DNA of 58,071 nucleotides from Clostridiales bacterium (GCA_017515465.1 JAFWFV010000019.1:1-58071), one strand, 5' to 3'; shown: positions 42,924 through 52,632, numbered from the stretch's first letter. Notes: generated by a model from the letters alone, not told the origin. Numbers and translations are program-made.

Positions 42924-45247
42924 TGGCTACCAAGAAGACAAAGAAACCGGATACAAAGTCAAAGTCTGTTAAGACAACTAAGTCTGTGAAGACTACAAAG
43001 ACCACTAAGACCGCAAAGTCTGCCAAGACTGCCAAGACTGAACCCGCCGTCCAGTACGATTCATTCCTCAGCGGCAACTCAGAGTTCTTTAACAGGGAGC
43101 TGTCCTGGCTGGAGTTCAACGACAGGATCCTGCATGAGGCGAGGGATACAAAGAACCCTCTGCTGGAGAGGATGAAGTTCCTGGCCATAACATGTACTAA
43201 TCTGGATGAATTCTACATCGTCCGTGTGGCTTCTCTCCGTGATATGCAGAGCATCAATTTCGCTGAAAAGGACATCGCCGGATTTACGGTCGGCGAGCAG
43301 CTGAAGCGTATTGATGAAAAGACCAGGACACACATGTCCATGCTCTATTCCACATACAGCAGATCCCTGGTTCCGGCACTTAAGAACGAGAACATATTCC
43401 TGCTGGACTACAGCGAACTGGACAGCAACGAAAAGAGAATCGCTGATGAGTATTTCAATGCAGTTCTCTATCCCATACTGACACCTATGGCGGTGGATGC
43501 TTCCAGACCTTTCCCGCTCATCTATAACAGGATGCTCAACCTCTGCGTAATGCTGGAGAACAACAGTGAACTGTCCGTTGATCACAGCATCGTAGATGCG
43601 GCCAGCAAGAAAAAGAAGAATGAGGATGAGAAGCCCGACATCGTTTTCTCAACACTCCAGATCCCTACGGTCGTTCCCAGGATGCTCAAGATCGAATCAT
43701 CCAGAGGACTGGTATTCGTTCCAATCGAGCAGATCATTCAGGGCAATCTCGATTCGCTGTTCTTTGGCGAGACGGTAATCGCTTCCAGCTGTTACAGGAT
43801 CATGCGTAATGCTGACCTCGATATCGACGAGGATGAGGCAGAAGACCTCCTCAAGGAGATCGAGGAGCAGGTCAGGAGGAGAAGGTTTGGTGAGATCATC
43901 AGGCTCGAGATCCAGGACGATATAGAACCTGCGATCCTGGACTTCATCACATCTGAGCTCCGCATCAGCAAGAAGGACATATTCAGTGTATCAGGCCCTA
44001 TCGACCTGTCCTATCTGTTCAAGCTTTATTCCGCATGCGAGGAATCACATCCCGAGCTCTGCTACAAGGTACACGTACCTGCAAAGCCCGCAATGTTCGA
44101 CGAGAACCTGGATGATATATTCGCACAGATCAGGGAGAAGGACAGACTGGTCCATCACCCCTATGAGAGCTTTGACCCCGTTTTGGAATTCGTCAGACAG
44201 GCATCTGTTGATCCCAATGTCCTTGCTATCAAGCAGACACTCTACAGGGTATCTTCCAAATCGCCCATCATCGCTTCGCTCCTCGAGGCTGCCAGGAACG
44301 GCAAACAGGTCATGGTATTGGTTGAGCTCAAGGCCAGGTTTGATGAGGAGAACAACATCAACTGGGCCAGGATGCTGGAGAAGGCTGGCTGCCATGTTAT
44401 CTACGGTCTGGTAGGCCTTAAGACCCACAGCAAGATCACTCTCGTTGTAAGACGTGAAGAGGACGGCATCAGGAGATATCTCCACCTGGCAACGGGAAAC
44501 TATAATGATATCACTGCCAAGATCTATACCGATATAGGCCTTTTCACGGCATCCGAGAGCTTTGGCGAGGACGCATCAGAGTTCTTTAACATGCTTTCAG
44601 GATATTCTATCCCTCAGACGTGGAGGAGGCTCATACCCGCACCTCTGTGGATGAAGGATTATTTCATCAAGATGATCAGGCGTGAGGCGGAAAATGCCAT
44701 AGCAGGCAAGAAGGCAAAGATCGTTGCCAAGATCAACTCCCTGGTTGAGGGCGACGTTATCAAGGAATTATATAAGGCATCACAAGCCGGTGTTCAGATC
44801 GATCTCATCGTCAGAGGCATCTGCTGTCTCAGGGCAGGGATCCCCGGCATGAGCGAGAACATCAGGGTCAGGTCCATCACGGGCAGATTCCTCGAGCATT
44901 CCAGGATCTTCTATTTCTTCAACGAAGGACACGAGGATCTGTATCTGGCATCTGCTGACTGGATGCCCAGAAACCTCAAGAGGAGAGTGGAACTCATGTT
45001 CCCCGTGGAGGATCCCGACTGCAGGGCGAGAGTCCTCGAGATCCTCGAAGTCGAACTGGAGGATACGGTCAGGGCCCATCTGCTGGATGCTGACGGAACA
45101 TACCACAAACAGGATCTCCGGGGCAAGGTCAAACTCGACAGCCAGGAGGAACTGATCAAGCGTGCGGACGAGGCCGCCGATCTCAAGTTTACCGTGATCA
45201 CCGACAAGTCATCATTTACGCCAGCAGAATCATCAGACAAAGAATAA
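42923..45247 (+). CDS. ppk: Polyphosphate kinase 1
   Basis: The 774-residue enzyme polymerises the ATP gamma-phosphate into polyphosphate. Family marks are FFNRELSWLEFNDRILHEA after the tail, the phosphohistidine His502 in KTHSKITLVVRR, HLATGNYND, and the second His-containing LEHSRIFYF region. The first 45 residues are an unusual Lys/Thr/Ser-rich stretch with repeated KTTK and KTAK units (codons of AAG/ACT), absent from standard PPK1. It may bind polyphosphate or nucleic acid, or be a disordered tail. Translation overlaps the Ppx stop. The rest is of normal family length. Confidence 0.96.
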   Translation: MATKKTKKPDTKSKSVKTTKSVKTTKTTKTAKSAKTAKTEPAVQYDSFLSGNSEFFNRELSWLEFNDRILHEARDTKNPLLERMKFLAITCTNLDEFYIVRVASLRDMQSINFAEKDIAGFTVGEQLKRIDEKTRTHMSMLYSTYSRSLVPALKNENIFLLDYSELDSNEKRIADEYFNAVLYPILTPMAVDASRPFPLIYNRMLNLCVMLENNSELSVDHSIVDAASKKKKNEDEKPDIVFSTLQIPTVVPRMLKIESSRGLVFVPIEQIIQGNLDSLFFGETVIASSCYRIMRNADLDIDEDEAEDLLKEIEEQVRRRRFGEIIRLEIQDDIEPAILDFITSELRISKKDIFSVSGPIDLSYLFKLYSACEESHPELCYKVHVPAKPAMFDENLDDIFAQIREKDRLVHHPYESFDPVLEFVRQASVDPNVLAIKQTLYRVSSKSPIIASLLEAARNGKQVMVLVELKARFDEENNINWARMLEKAGCHVIYGLVGLKTHSKITLVVRREEDGIRRYLHLATGNYNDITAKIYTDIGLFTASESFGEDASEFFNMLSGYSIPQTWRRLIPAPLWMKDYFIKMIRREAENAIAGKKAKIVAKINSLVEGDVIKELYKASQAGVQIDLIVRGICCLRAGIPGMSENIRVRSITGRFLEHSRIFYFFNEGHEDLYLASADWMPRNLKRRVELMFPVEDPDCRARVLEILEVELEDTVRAHLLDADGTYHKQDLRGKVKLDSQEELIKRADEAADLKFTVITDKSSFTPAESSDKE

Positions 45248-45265
45248 CAGGAGATAAATAAGTAT

Positions 45266-46384
45266 ATGACAGTCATTAAACAGAGTTATCCATCAGCATC
45301 ACAACCGGACAAGTTCAGTGATGTATCCTTCAGGTTCGTCATGAGATCGTCCTCCGGCCTCGAATGTTCGGTCATCACATACGGAGCCAGGATCGATACT
45401 CTCCTCGTTCCTGACAAGAACGGCGATATGGCCGACATCATGCTTGGCATGAGGGATCTGGACTGTTATCTGAGAGACGGCGGCAATCACGGCGCCATCG
45501 TGGGCAGGTCTGCCAACAGGATCAAGGGCGCTCAGTTCGTTATAGACGGCGTCACATACAAGATCCCCGCCAACGACGGAGAGAATAATCTCCATACGGG
45601 TAATCCCGCATATCAGAACGTATTCTGGGAAGGATCCATCCTTTCCAAGGAGGATACCGACAGCTATATCAGGGACAGCGGAATAGCAGGCATTCCCGAA
45701 GCAGACGGAGAATCCATAATGATGCATTACGTATCTCCCGATATGTCCTGCGGATTTCCCGGCAACCTCGATACGACAGTTATCTATTCATGGCTTGGTG
45801 ACAACACTCTCCTGATACTCTACAGGGCAGAGACCGACAAGAAGACAGTGTTTGCTCCCACCAATCACTCTTATTTCAATCTGGGTGGCCATAACAGCGG
45901 TACAGTCCTCGACGACCTCATCATGGTGAACAGTGATTCAGTTACCCTTAAGGATGAGACCAACTGCAACAGCAGCAGATATCTGGATGTGGCAGGTACG
46001 GTCTTTGACCTCAGGGAACCGGTATTCATCTCACAGATAGTAGAGAGCGACGAGCCTCAGATCGTGATGTCCCGCGGCATCGACATGAACTACTGCATCA
46101 ACGGATTTAACGGCGATTATAATTTCGCAGGATATGTTACCGATCCTGATTCAGGCAGGGTAATGGAGGTCTATACCGATCTTCCCGGCATCCAGCTCTA
46201 TGCAGGAAATCACCTCGGCGGAAACGATCAGAAGGGCGACATCCCTTATAAACCCTACGATGCCATCTGCCTGGAAGCACAGATGTTCCCCAACAGCATA
46301 AACATCCCGGAATTCGATTCTCCTGTTATAGATCCTGATGAGGTCACATATCACGCATGTGGTTATAAATTCGGTATAAACTGA
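45266..46384 (+). CDS. galM: Aldose 1-epimerase (galactose mutarotase)
   Basis: The 372-residue beta-sandwich enzyme interconverts alpha and beta anomers of hexoses. Visible are the GRSANRIKGA motif (about 79-88), NLHTG (His near 109), the catalytic His in TNHSYFNLGG (about 199-208) and the catalytic Glu in CLEAQMFP (about 345). It is slightly longer than typical (340) because of insertions around residues 125-155. The Shine-Dalgarno AGGAG is somewhat distant. It lies 18 bases after ppk and may be cotranscribed. No Leloir-pathway genes are adjacent, so a housekeeping sugar role is assumed. Confidence 0.92.
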   Translation: MTVIKQSYPSASQPDKFSDVSFRFVMRSSSGLECSVITYGARIDTLLVPDKNGDMADIMLGMRDLDCYLRDGGNHGAIVGRSANRIKGAQFVIDGVTYKIPANDGENNLHTGNPAYQNVFWEGSILSKEDTDSYIRDSGIAGIPEADGESIMMHYVSPDMSCGFPGNLDTTVIYSWLGDNTLLILYRAETDKKTVFAPTNHSYFNLGGHNSGTVLDDLIMVNSDSVTLKDETNCNSSRYLDVAGTVFDLREPVFISQIVESDEPQIVMSRGIDMNYCINGFNGDYNFAGYVTDPDSGRVMEVYTDLPGIQLYAGNHLGGNDQKGDIPYKPYDAICLEAQMFPNSINIPEFDSPVIDPDEVTYHACGYKFGIN

Positions 46385-46397
46385 TTATTTTTCGTTA

Positions 46398-46426
46398 ATG
46401 ACAAAGGGTATTATTAAGACTATAAT
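46398..46426 (+). promoter_or_regulatory. ilvE promoter
   Basis: ATGACA (46398-46403), 17-base spacer, TATAAT (46421-46426). The leader contains AAGGAGG before the ATG at 46458. Confidence 0.75.
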
Positions 46427-46457
46427 CTATTAAATCAAATAAGGAGGATGGTATTTT

Positions 46458-47486
46458 ATGAAGAAAGATATCGATTGGTCTAATCTGACTTTCAGTTACA
46501 CAAAGACAGATAAGCGCTATGTTTGCAATTATAAGAACGGCGCATGGGATGAGGGCGGTCTTATCGACGACGACATGATCGTAATGAGTGAGGATGCAGG
46601 CGTACTGCAGTATGCTCAGACTGTATTCGAAGGACTTAAGGCTTATACAACAAAGGACGGCAAGATCGTTTGCTTCAGGCCTGACCTCAACGCTGACAGA
46701 CTTATTGATTCTGCCAAGAGACTGGAGATACCTCCGCTTCCCAAGGAGAAGTTCCTGGAGTCCATCCGTGAGGTTGTTGCTGCAAATGCAGACTGGGTAC
46801 CTCCCTATGGTACAGGCGCATCACTTTATCTGAGACCTTACATCTTCGGTATCAATCCCGTTATCGGTGTTAAGCCTGCAGATGATTATCAGTACAGAGT
46901 ATTTGCTACACCCGTTGGCCCTTACTTCAAGGGCGGCGCAAAGCCCATCAGGGTTAAGATCTCTGACTTTGACAGAGCAGCTCCGAGAGGAACAGGCAAC
47001 ATCAAGGTAGGTCTGAACTATGCGATGAGTCTCCACGCTATTGTTACAGCTCATAACGAGGGATTTGCAGAAAACATCTATCTTGATCCCGCTACGAGAA
47101 CAAAGATCGAGGAGACAGGCGGAGCCAACATCCTGTTTGTTGATACAGACGGCAATCTCGTTGTTCCCAAGTCTGATTCTATCCTGCCTTCCATCACCAG
47201 AAGGAGCCTCGTATATGTTGGTGAGCACTACCTCGGCCTCAAGGTTGTTGAGAGAGAAGTCCTGCTCAGCGAAGTATTCGAAGGCAAGTTTGCAGAAGGC
47301 GGTCTCTGCGGTACAGCTGCAGTTATCTCTCCTCTGGGCAGCATCAACGATCACGGCAAGGAATTCACATTCTCCAACGGTATGGAGGAGATGGGTCCCG
47401 TTCTGACAAAGCTCAGAGCAACACTCACAGGCATCCAGGAAGGCGATATCGAAGCACCCGAAGGATGGATCTTCACTATCTGCTAA
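46458..47486 (+). CDS. ilvE: Branched-chain-amino-acid aminotransferase
   Basis: The 342-residue PLP enzyme (fold type IV) makes or degrades valine, leucine and isoleucine by transamination with glutamate. PLP-binding Lys183 lies in GTGNIKVGLNYA, and the family motif IEETGGANILFV contains the conserved Glu. LPSITRRSLV near residue 247 is the pattern of the eukaryotic-like IlvE subgroup common in Firmicutes. It has its own promoter and a strong terminator, so it is monocistronic. Codons favour frequent triplets, consistent with good expression. Confidence 0.95.
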   Translation: MKKDIDWSNLTFSYTKTDKRYVCNYKNGAWDEGGLIDDDMIVMSEDAGVLQYAQTVFEGLKAYTTKDGKIVCFRPDLNADRLIDSAKRLEIPPLPKEKFLESIREVVAANADWVPPYGTGASLYLRPYIFGINPVIGVKPADDYQYRVFATPVGPYFKGGAKPIRVKISDFDRAAPRGTGNIKVGLNYAMSLHAIVTAHNEGFAENIYLDPATRTKIEETGGANILFVDTDGNLVVPKSDSILPSITRRSLVYVGEHYLGLKVVEREVLLSEVFEGKFAEGGLCGTAAVISPLGSINDHGKEFTFSNGMEEMGPVLTKLRATLTGIQEGDIEAPEGWIFTIC

Positions 47487-47507
47487 TCGCTTTATAATGT
47501 ATAATAA

Positions 47508-47545
47508 TATCCGGCGTATGTATTACGCCGGATATTTGTTTTCTG
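47508..47545 (+). terminator. ilvE terminator
   Basis: A perfect 12-bp stem, ATATCCGGCGTA with TACGCCGGATAT, five-base loop, then TTGTTTTCT. Two TATAAT-like boxes (47494-47499, 47501-47506) lie just upstream and could serve the next gene. Confidence 0.85.
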
Positions 47546-47554
47546 GAGGGCCAT

Positions 47555-48193
47555 ATGAAGACGGATTTTATCGAACTGCTTACTCACAGCTCTATCAGAT
47601 TGACCGGAGACGTTACGGTCTACTGCGATCCTTTCAATATCAGGAATGAATCCCATGATGCTGATCTGGTCCTCATTACCCATGATCACTACGATCACTT
47701 TTCTCCCGAAGACATTGCCAGGATCAGGAAGAGCGATACGGTATTCCTCGTTCCTGCCGCTATGGAACAGACAGCCAAAAAGGCTCTGGGCAAGAATTCC
47801 CTCATAATGACCGGTGAGGCAGGGGAGAGCTTTAATTTCGAATACCTGGACGTAACAATGGTCCCTTCCTATAACGTGAACAAACAGTTCCATCCCAGGT
47901 CTGCAGGATGGGTGGGATACATAGTCAGGATGGATGACATCGATGTCTATATCGCTGGCGACACGGATATCAACGATGACATCGTAAATGTCAGCTGCGA
48001 CGTAGCAATGGTCCCCATCGGCGGAACATATACCATGACCGCATCAGAGGCAGCTGATCTCATCAATCAGATAGGATGTGAGGTCGCTATCCCTACGCAT
48101 TATGGCTCGGTTACGGGATCAGAGGATATGGCTGAGGAGTTCAGATCCCTCGTTGATTCTGCCGTAGAGGTAAAGGTGATCAAACAATATTGA
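47555..48193 (+). CDS. MBL-fold metal-dependent hydrolase, UlaG-like
   Basis: The 212-residue metallo-beta-lactamase-fold protein has the metal motif HDHYDHF (about 49-55) and the second-site residues in IAGDTDI (about 134-140) and IPTHYGS (about 188-194). The single-domain, short form resembles UlaG and other L-ascorbate-phosphate lactonase-like or general hydrolases rather than glyoxalase II. The true substrate is unknown. A GGAGG site precedes the ATG and overlaps the tail of the ilvE terminator. No partner gene is nearby. Confidence 0.88.
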   Translation: MKTDFIELLTHSSIRLTGDVTVYCDPFNIRNESHDADLVLITHDHYDHFSPEDIARIRKSDTVFLVPAAMEQTAKKALGKNSLIMTGEAGESFNFEYLDVTMVPSYNVNKQFHPRSAGWVGYIVRMDDIDVYIAGDTDINDDIVNVSCDVAMVPIGGTYTMTASEAADLINQIGCEVAIPTHYGSVTGSEDMAEEFRSLVDSAVEVKVIKQY

Positions 48194-48266
48194 TCCGTCC
48201 AGTGTGATTAATTGGACACTTCGGACCTTTTGTAATCATTTCGTATTATTTGTGATCAAAAATCTG

Positions 48267-48295
48267 TTGACTTTGGGTTAACATAACAATAGAAT
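48267..48295 (+). promoter_or_regulatory. recA promoter
   Basis: TTGACT, 17-base spacer, TAGAAT. The start point is expected near 48302, just before the LexA box. Confidence 0.8.
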
Positions 48296-48309
48296 ATATT
48301 TCAGAAATA

Positions 48310-48323
48310 CGAACAAATGTTTA
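48310..48323 (+). promoter_or_regulatory. LexA (SOS) box of recA
   Basis: CGAACAAATGTTTA matches the Gram-positive LexA/DinR consensus CGAACRNRYGTTYC at 13 of 14 positions. It lies in the leader, between the promoter and the GGAGGT ribosome-binding site. Confidence 0.85.
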
Positions 48324-48338
48324 CGGAGGTTCTCTTGT

Positions 48339-49463
48339 ATGGCTAAGGCTAAGAACGCTACTAAGAATTCAGTATCACAGGTAACAGAACAGTCAGAGAG
48401 GAAGAAGGCGTTAGACGCTGCTCTGGCTCAGATAGAAAAGCAGTTTGGTCAGGGAGCAGTCATGAGACTGGGGGATAAGACCAATGTTCAGGTCGACTCC
48501 ATCTCAACCGGTGCATTGTCACTGGATATGGCACTCGGTATCGGCGGACTCCCCAGGGGCAGGATCATCGAGATCTACGGACCTGAATCCTCAGGTAAGA
48601 CTACTGTAGCGCTCCACTGCGTTGCCGAGGCTCAGAAGCAGGGCGGTTCCTGCGCTTATATCGACGCTGAGCATGCATTGGATCCCGTTTACGCAGCTGC
48701 AATTGGCGTTGATGTTGATAATCTCATCCTCTCACAGCCTGATACAGGTGAGCAGGGCCTTGATATCTGTGAGACTCTCGTACGTTCCGGCTGTATCGAT
48801 GTTATCGTAATCGACTCTGTTGCTGCTCTCGTGCCCAAGGCAGAGATCGAGGGCGATATGGGAGACTCCCACGTAGGTCTTCAGGCCAGACTCATGAGCC
48901 AGGCTCTCCGTAAGCTGGCAGGTATCGTATCCAAGTCAGGTACCATCTGCATCTTCATCAATCAGCTCCGTGAGAAGGTCGGTGTTATGTTCGGTAATCC
49001 AGAGACAACTCCCGGCGGCCGTGCTCTGAAGTTCTACGCATCCGTCAGACTGGATGTCAGGAGAGTTGAATCACTCAGGAACGGTACTGAGGTCATCGGC
49101 AACCACACCAGGGTCAAGGTTGTTAAGAACAAGGTAGCTCCTCCGTTCAAGGAAGCTGAATTCGATATCTTCTACGGCAGAGGAATCTCCGCTGAGAGCT
49201 GTATTATCGATCTGGCTGTTGAGAACAACATCATTGAGAAGAGCGGATCATGGTTCTCATACAAGGGTGAGAAGATCGCTCAGGGTAAGGATAATACCAG
49301 GATCTACCTGGAGAAGAATCCTGCCATCTGCAAGGAGATCGAGGAGCTCATCCGTGACTCATATAAGCCCTCTGATGAACCCATCCCCGATGATGCCGAT
49401 GACGCTGAACTCGATGACGAGAATGCAGATGATGACGACATCCTGGGAATTGATATCGACTGA
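48339..49463 (+). CDS. recA: RecA recombinase
   Basis: The 374-residue recombinase has Walker [10 protein letters not shown] (about 78-86), Walker [11 protein letters not shown], the L2 loop region [22 protein letters not shown] (only family hallmark noted) and a strongly acidic C-terminal tail (about 345-374) that tunes filament assembly. It has an N-terminal Lys/Asn/Ser extension of about 20 residues. It drives strand exchange and LexA cleavage; a LexA box in its leader places it under SOS control. The recX gene starts within its stop codon. Confidence 0.98.
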   Translation: MAKAKNATKNSVSQVTEQSERKKALDAALAQIEKQFGQGAVMRLGDKTNVQVDSISTGALSLDMALGIGGLPRGRIIEIYGPESSGKTTVALHCVAEAQKQGGSCAYIDAEHALDPVYAAAIGVDVDNLILSQPDTGEQGLDICETLVRSGCIDVIVIDSVAALVPKAEIEGDMGDSHVGLQARLMSQALRKLAGIVSKSGTICIFINQLREKVGVMFGNPETTPGGRALKFYASVRLDVRRVESLRNGTEVIGNHTRVKVVKNKVAPPFKEAEFDIFYGRGISAESCIIDLAVENNIIEKSGSWFSYKGEKIAQGKDNTRIYLEKNPAICKEIEELIRDSYKPSDEPIPDDADDAELDDENADDDDILGIDID

Positions 49464-49918
49464 TGAGTGATACCGAATATCAGAATGCGGTAACTGCCGC
49501 TATCAGACATATTGGAATTTCAACATACTCCTCCGGGAAGATCTATTCTTATCTAATTGATAAGGGATACCCGGAGGGTATCTCATCCAGGGCTGTTTCT
49601 GAACTGATTGAACGCGGGTATATCAACGATACCAAGGCATCCCGTAAAGTAATAATCGCCAGGACAGGCAAGAAGCAGGAGAGCAGGGATTATATCCTTA
49701 AGCGTCTCATTGCTGCCGGTATAGACAGGGATGTGGCAGAGACTGTTGTTTCCGGTCTTGATGATGATAAAGTATCATGTGTACGTCTTTTCGAATCCCT
49801 CGGATTTGATTCTGATTCAGAAGAGAACAGAAATGAGATGATAGCCATAGCATCCAGGAGAGGATATACATACGAGACCGCATCTGCGGCATATCAGGTT
49901 TGGTCGGAGAATCTATGA
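49463..49918 (+). CDS. recX: RecX regulatory protein
   Basis: The 151-residue, all-helical protein consists of three-helix RecX repeats. Characteristic marks are GYPEGISSRAVSELIERGYINDTKAS and SRDYILKRLIAAGID (both cited in part only). RecX binds RecA filaments and limits their activity. Its ATG overlaps the recA stop (TGATG), and its own stop overlaps the next gene (ATGA), so expression is coupled to the SOS-induced recA message. Length is typical for the short Firmicute form. Confidence 0.9.
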   Translation: MSDTEYQNAVTAAIRHIGISTYSSGKIYSYLIDKGYPEGISSRAVSELIERGYINDTKASRKVIIARTGKKQESRDYILKRLIAAGIDRDVAETVVSGLDDDKVSCVRLFESLGFDSDSEENRNEMIAIASRRGYTYETASAAYQVWSENL

Positions 49919-50592
49919 ATCATTCTGAATTGACTGCTCATTTGTTTGCACTGCAGGATCTGAATTACAGGCAGCTTCAGATCAGGACCATACCAGGTAT
50001 GGATCCCGACAGCATCATAGGTGTCAGGACTCCTGATCTCAGATCCATAGCACGTAAGCTAAAGGGGATGGACCTCGCCTCAGAGATCCTGTCTGATACT
50101 GATCACAATTATTTCGAGGAATATCAGATACATGCTTTTCTCTTATCCATGGAGAAGGATATAGGTAAGTGTTTTTCAGAGCTGGATCTCTTCCTGCCTC
50201 ATGTCAATAACTGGGCTACCTGCGATCAGATGATCCCCAAGGTATTTGCCAAGCACCATGATATCTTAGCTGGTAAGGCTTTGGAGTGGATCGGATCAAG
50301 CCATACATATACCAGGAGATTTGGTATCAAGGTTCTGATGGATCACTTCCTGGATAATGATTTTGACATATCCTATCCCGAGGTTGTGGCATCTGTTGAT
50401 ACTGATGAGTATTATCTGCAGATGATGATCGCATGGTATTTCGCAACTGCACTTACCAAGCAGTACGATCAGACTATTCATTTTATGGAGGATAAGAGGC
50501 TCAGCCCCGTCGTTCATAAGATGACTGTCCGTAAGTGTCTGGACAGTTTCAGGATATCTGAAGATAGGAAGTCTTATATCAGGTCTTTATGA
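49915..50592 (+). CDS. AlkD-like DNA alkylation repair protein (HEAT-repeat glycosylase fold)
   Basis: The 225-residue protein is built of HEAT-like helices as in AlkD. Motifs seen are GVRTPDLRSIARKLK near residue 39, NNWATCDQM (about 100-108; a Trp and an Asp placed like the AlkD lesion-contact residues), YTRRFGIKVLM and MIAWYFATALTKQ. AlkD removes bulky or cationic alkylated bases without base flipping. Many relatives of this subgroup are functionally untested. ATG 49915 overlaps the recX stop and has GGAG upstream. Location in the recA message suggests DNA-damage expression. Confidence 0.88.
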   Translation: MNHSELTAHLFALQDLNYRQLQIRTIPGMDPDSIIGVRTPDLRSIARKLKGMDLASEILSDTDHNYFEEYQIHAFLLSMEKDIGKCFSELDLFLPHVNNWATCDQMIPKVFAKHHDILAGKALEWIGSSHTYTRRFGIKVLMDHFLDNDFDISYPEVVASVDTDEYYLQMMIAWYFATALTKQYDQTIHFMEDKRLSPVVHKMTVRKCLDSFRISEDRKSYIRSL

Positions 50593-50598
50593 TATAAT
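50590..50598 (+). promoter_or_regulatory. Extended -10 promoter of rimO, leaderless geometry
   Basis: TGATATAAT, partly inside the end of the preceding gene, ends seven bases before the rimO ATG at 50606. No Shine-Dalgarno is present. Confidence 0.6.
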
Positions 50599-50605
50599 AC
50601 GCGTT

Positions 50606-51988
50606 ATGGATAATAATGCGGTTAACATAATGCTCATTGCTCTGGGCTGTTCCAAGAACCTGGTTGATGCCGAATGCATGAGCAGGATCCTTAAGGACAA
50701 CGGATATAGTATCGTTAACGATATCGAGGATTCTGATATCGTTGTTATCAATACATGCGGTTTTATCGAATCAGCCAAGACAGAGGCTATCGATACCATC
50801 CTGGACTGTGCCTCATATAAGGATGGCAGTCACAGGCTTAAGTACATCGTAGTATCCGGCTGTCTTTCCCAGAGATACCCTGATGACATATTAAAGGACC
50901 TTCCCGAGGTGGATGCCGTACTGGGCACATCTCACTATCAGGATATCGCTGAGGTAGTAGGGATACTTATGGGACATAAGGGATCAGAGGGATCCGTCAA
51001 CGGTCACTTTACCGTCAGGAGGGTTTCTGAACCGGGCAGCCTCGATCATCTTCTGACTGATAAGGATGTTTCCACACAGAGTTATGCATGGCTTAAGATA
51101 GGTGAGGGGTGTCTCCACAGATGTGCTTTCTGTGCGATACCTCTTATCAGAGGCAAATATCACTCCAGACCAATTGAGGATATCCTGACGGAGGCGAGGA
51201 ATCTCGCTGCTTCCGGCATCAAGGAAGTTGTACTTGCTGCCCAGGATACCACCAACTACGGCGTTGATCTGTATAAGAAGAGATCTCTGGCTGAATTGAT
51301 CCGCAGGATATCTGAGATCGACGGAATCGAGCTGATACGCGTTATGTACGGATATATGGACGGCATTACTGATGACCTGATCGATGAGGTCAGGGATAAC
51401 CCCAAGGCCGCTCACTATTTTGACATTCCCATCCAGCACGGCTGTGACAGGATATTAAAGGCCATGAACAGGTTCGATACGGAGGAGCTTATTACCAGCC
51501 GTCTGGCTATGATCAGACAGAGGATCCCCGATGCCATAATCAGGACTACAGTGATGGTAGGCTTCCCCGGTGAGACCGAGGAGGATTTCAGTCATCTTAA
51601 GGACAACCTGGTCAGGTGGGGATTTGACAGGCTGGGATGTTTTGTATTCTCTCCCGAGGAGGGAACAAAGGCTTATGATATGCCAGATCAGGTGCCCGAT
51701 GAGGTAAAGAACAGGCGATATGATGAGATATATGAACTGCAGCGAGAGATATCAGCTGAAAGGACCAAGAAAAGAGTAGGTACAGAGACAGTCGTAACTA
51801 TTGATTCTATTTCTGAAGATGGTATATTTTACAAAGGAAGAAGTTATGGCGAGGCCCCGGAGGATGATCCGGTGATCTACGTTCTGATTCCTGATGATGA
51901 CACTAATACGGAGCTTGAGATAGGCGGCAGATATCCCGTCAGGATAGTTGATTGTTCCGAATATGATATGACGGGAGTACTGATATGA
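50606..51988 (+). CDS. rimO: Ribosomal protein S12 methylthiotransferase
   Basis: The 460-residue radical-SAM enzyme adds a methylthio group to Asp88 of ribosomal protein S12. The N-terminal UPF0004 domain holds the auxiliary-cluster cysteines (LGCSKNLVD, NTCGFI, SGCLSQ). The radical-SAM domain has the CLHRCAFC motif and MVGFPGETEEDF. A C-terminal TRAM domain ends the protein. The IPLIRGKYHSR segment and HGCDR pattern favour RimO over MiaB. It appears to have a leaderless start, separate from the recA message. Its stop overlaps pgsA (ATGA). Confidence 0.95.
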   Translation: MDNNAVNIMLIALGCSKNLVDAECMSRILKDNGYSIVNDIEDSDIVVINTCGFIESAKTEAIDTILDCASYKDGSHRLKYIVVSGCLSQRYPDDILKDLPEVDAVLGTSHYQDIAEVVGILMGHKGSEGSVNGHFTVRRVSEPGSLDHLLTDKDVSTQSYAWLKIGEGCLHRCAFCAIPLIRGKYHSRPIEDILTEARNLAASGIKEVVLAAQDTTNYGVDLYKKRSLAELIRRISEIDGIELIRVMYGYMDGITDDLIDEVRDNPKAAHYFDIPIQHGCDRILKAMNRFDTEELITSRLAMIRQRIPDAIIRTTVMVGFPGETEEDFSHLKDNLVRWGFDRLGCFVFSPEEGTKAYDMPDQVPDEVKNRRYDEIYELQREISAERTKKRVGTETVVTIDSISEDGIFYKGRSYGEAPEDDPVIYVLIPDDDTNTELEIGGRYPVRIVDCSEYDMTGVLI

Positions 51989-52617
51989 ATTTGCCTAATA
52001 AACTGTCTTTGATAAGGATCATACTGATACCTTTCACATTGCTGTTTATGCTGCCTATTAATATCTATGGGTGGCAGCCCGAAGGATGGAACAGTTTTGT
52101 CAATGCCTGGGGCATGACGATCGCTGCAGTGATATTTATCGTTGCATCACTTACTGACTATTTTGACGGCAAGATCGCCAGGAGGGACAACCTGGTTACC
52201 AACCTGGGCAAGTTCCTGGACCCCTTGGCTGACAAGGTCCTGGTAATAAGCGTTCTCATCGGATTCCTGTCCCTGGGACGCGTAAATGCATGGTGCGTGC
52301 TGATAATAATATTCAGGGATTTCATGATCTCAGGCGTCAGACTGGTCGCAGCATCCCATGGTGAGGTATTAGCTGCCAAGATGATCGGCAAGGTCAAGAC
52401 CGCCGTTCAGATGGTAGCGATCATATACATGCTCTTCGAACCCATGCTGTTCAGGATATTCTCCGGCAACTTCATGGAGACTCCCGCTTATCCGCTTCCT
52501 ACGGGCTGGATCACGATACTGGGAGACGTATTCTTCTACCTGTGCGTAATCCTTACCATCGTTTCAGGACTGGATTATCTGCTCAAGAATATCTCATTAT
52601 TTAAAGATTCAAAGTAA
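51985..52617 (+). CDS. pgsA: CDP-diacylglycerol-glycerol-3-phosphate 3-phosphatidyltransferase
   Basis: The 210-residue membrane enzyme makes phosphatidylglycerol phosphate. The motif SLTDYFDGKIARRDNLVTNLGKFLDPLADK (cited as D-x2-D-G-x2-A-R ... G-x3-D-x3-D, about residues 55-80) has the standard eight-residue spacer, unlike the PssA-like enzyme at 32539. The start MNLPNKLSLIRII is typical. It follows rimO with ATGA overlap, an order common in Clostridia. It supplies the main anionic phospholipid. Confidence 0.95.
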   Translation: MNLPNKLSLIRIILIPFTLLFMLPINIYGWQPEGWNSFVNAWGMTIAAVIFIVASLTDYFDGKIARRDNLVTNLGKFLDPLADKVLVISVLIGFLSLGRVNAWCVLIIIFRDFMISGVRLVAASHGEVLAAKMIGKVKTAVQMVAIIYMLFEPMLFRIFSGNFMETPAYPLPTGWITILGDVFFYLCVILTIVSGLDYLLKNISLFKDSK

Positions 52618-52632
52618 TTATTAAAATAACTA

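Noticed and set aside
42930..43040. Repeated AAGACT-like units as a CRISPR or minisatellite
   Set aside because: They are in-frame coding triplets for the Lys/Thr tail of polyphosphate kinase, with no spacers.
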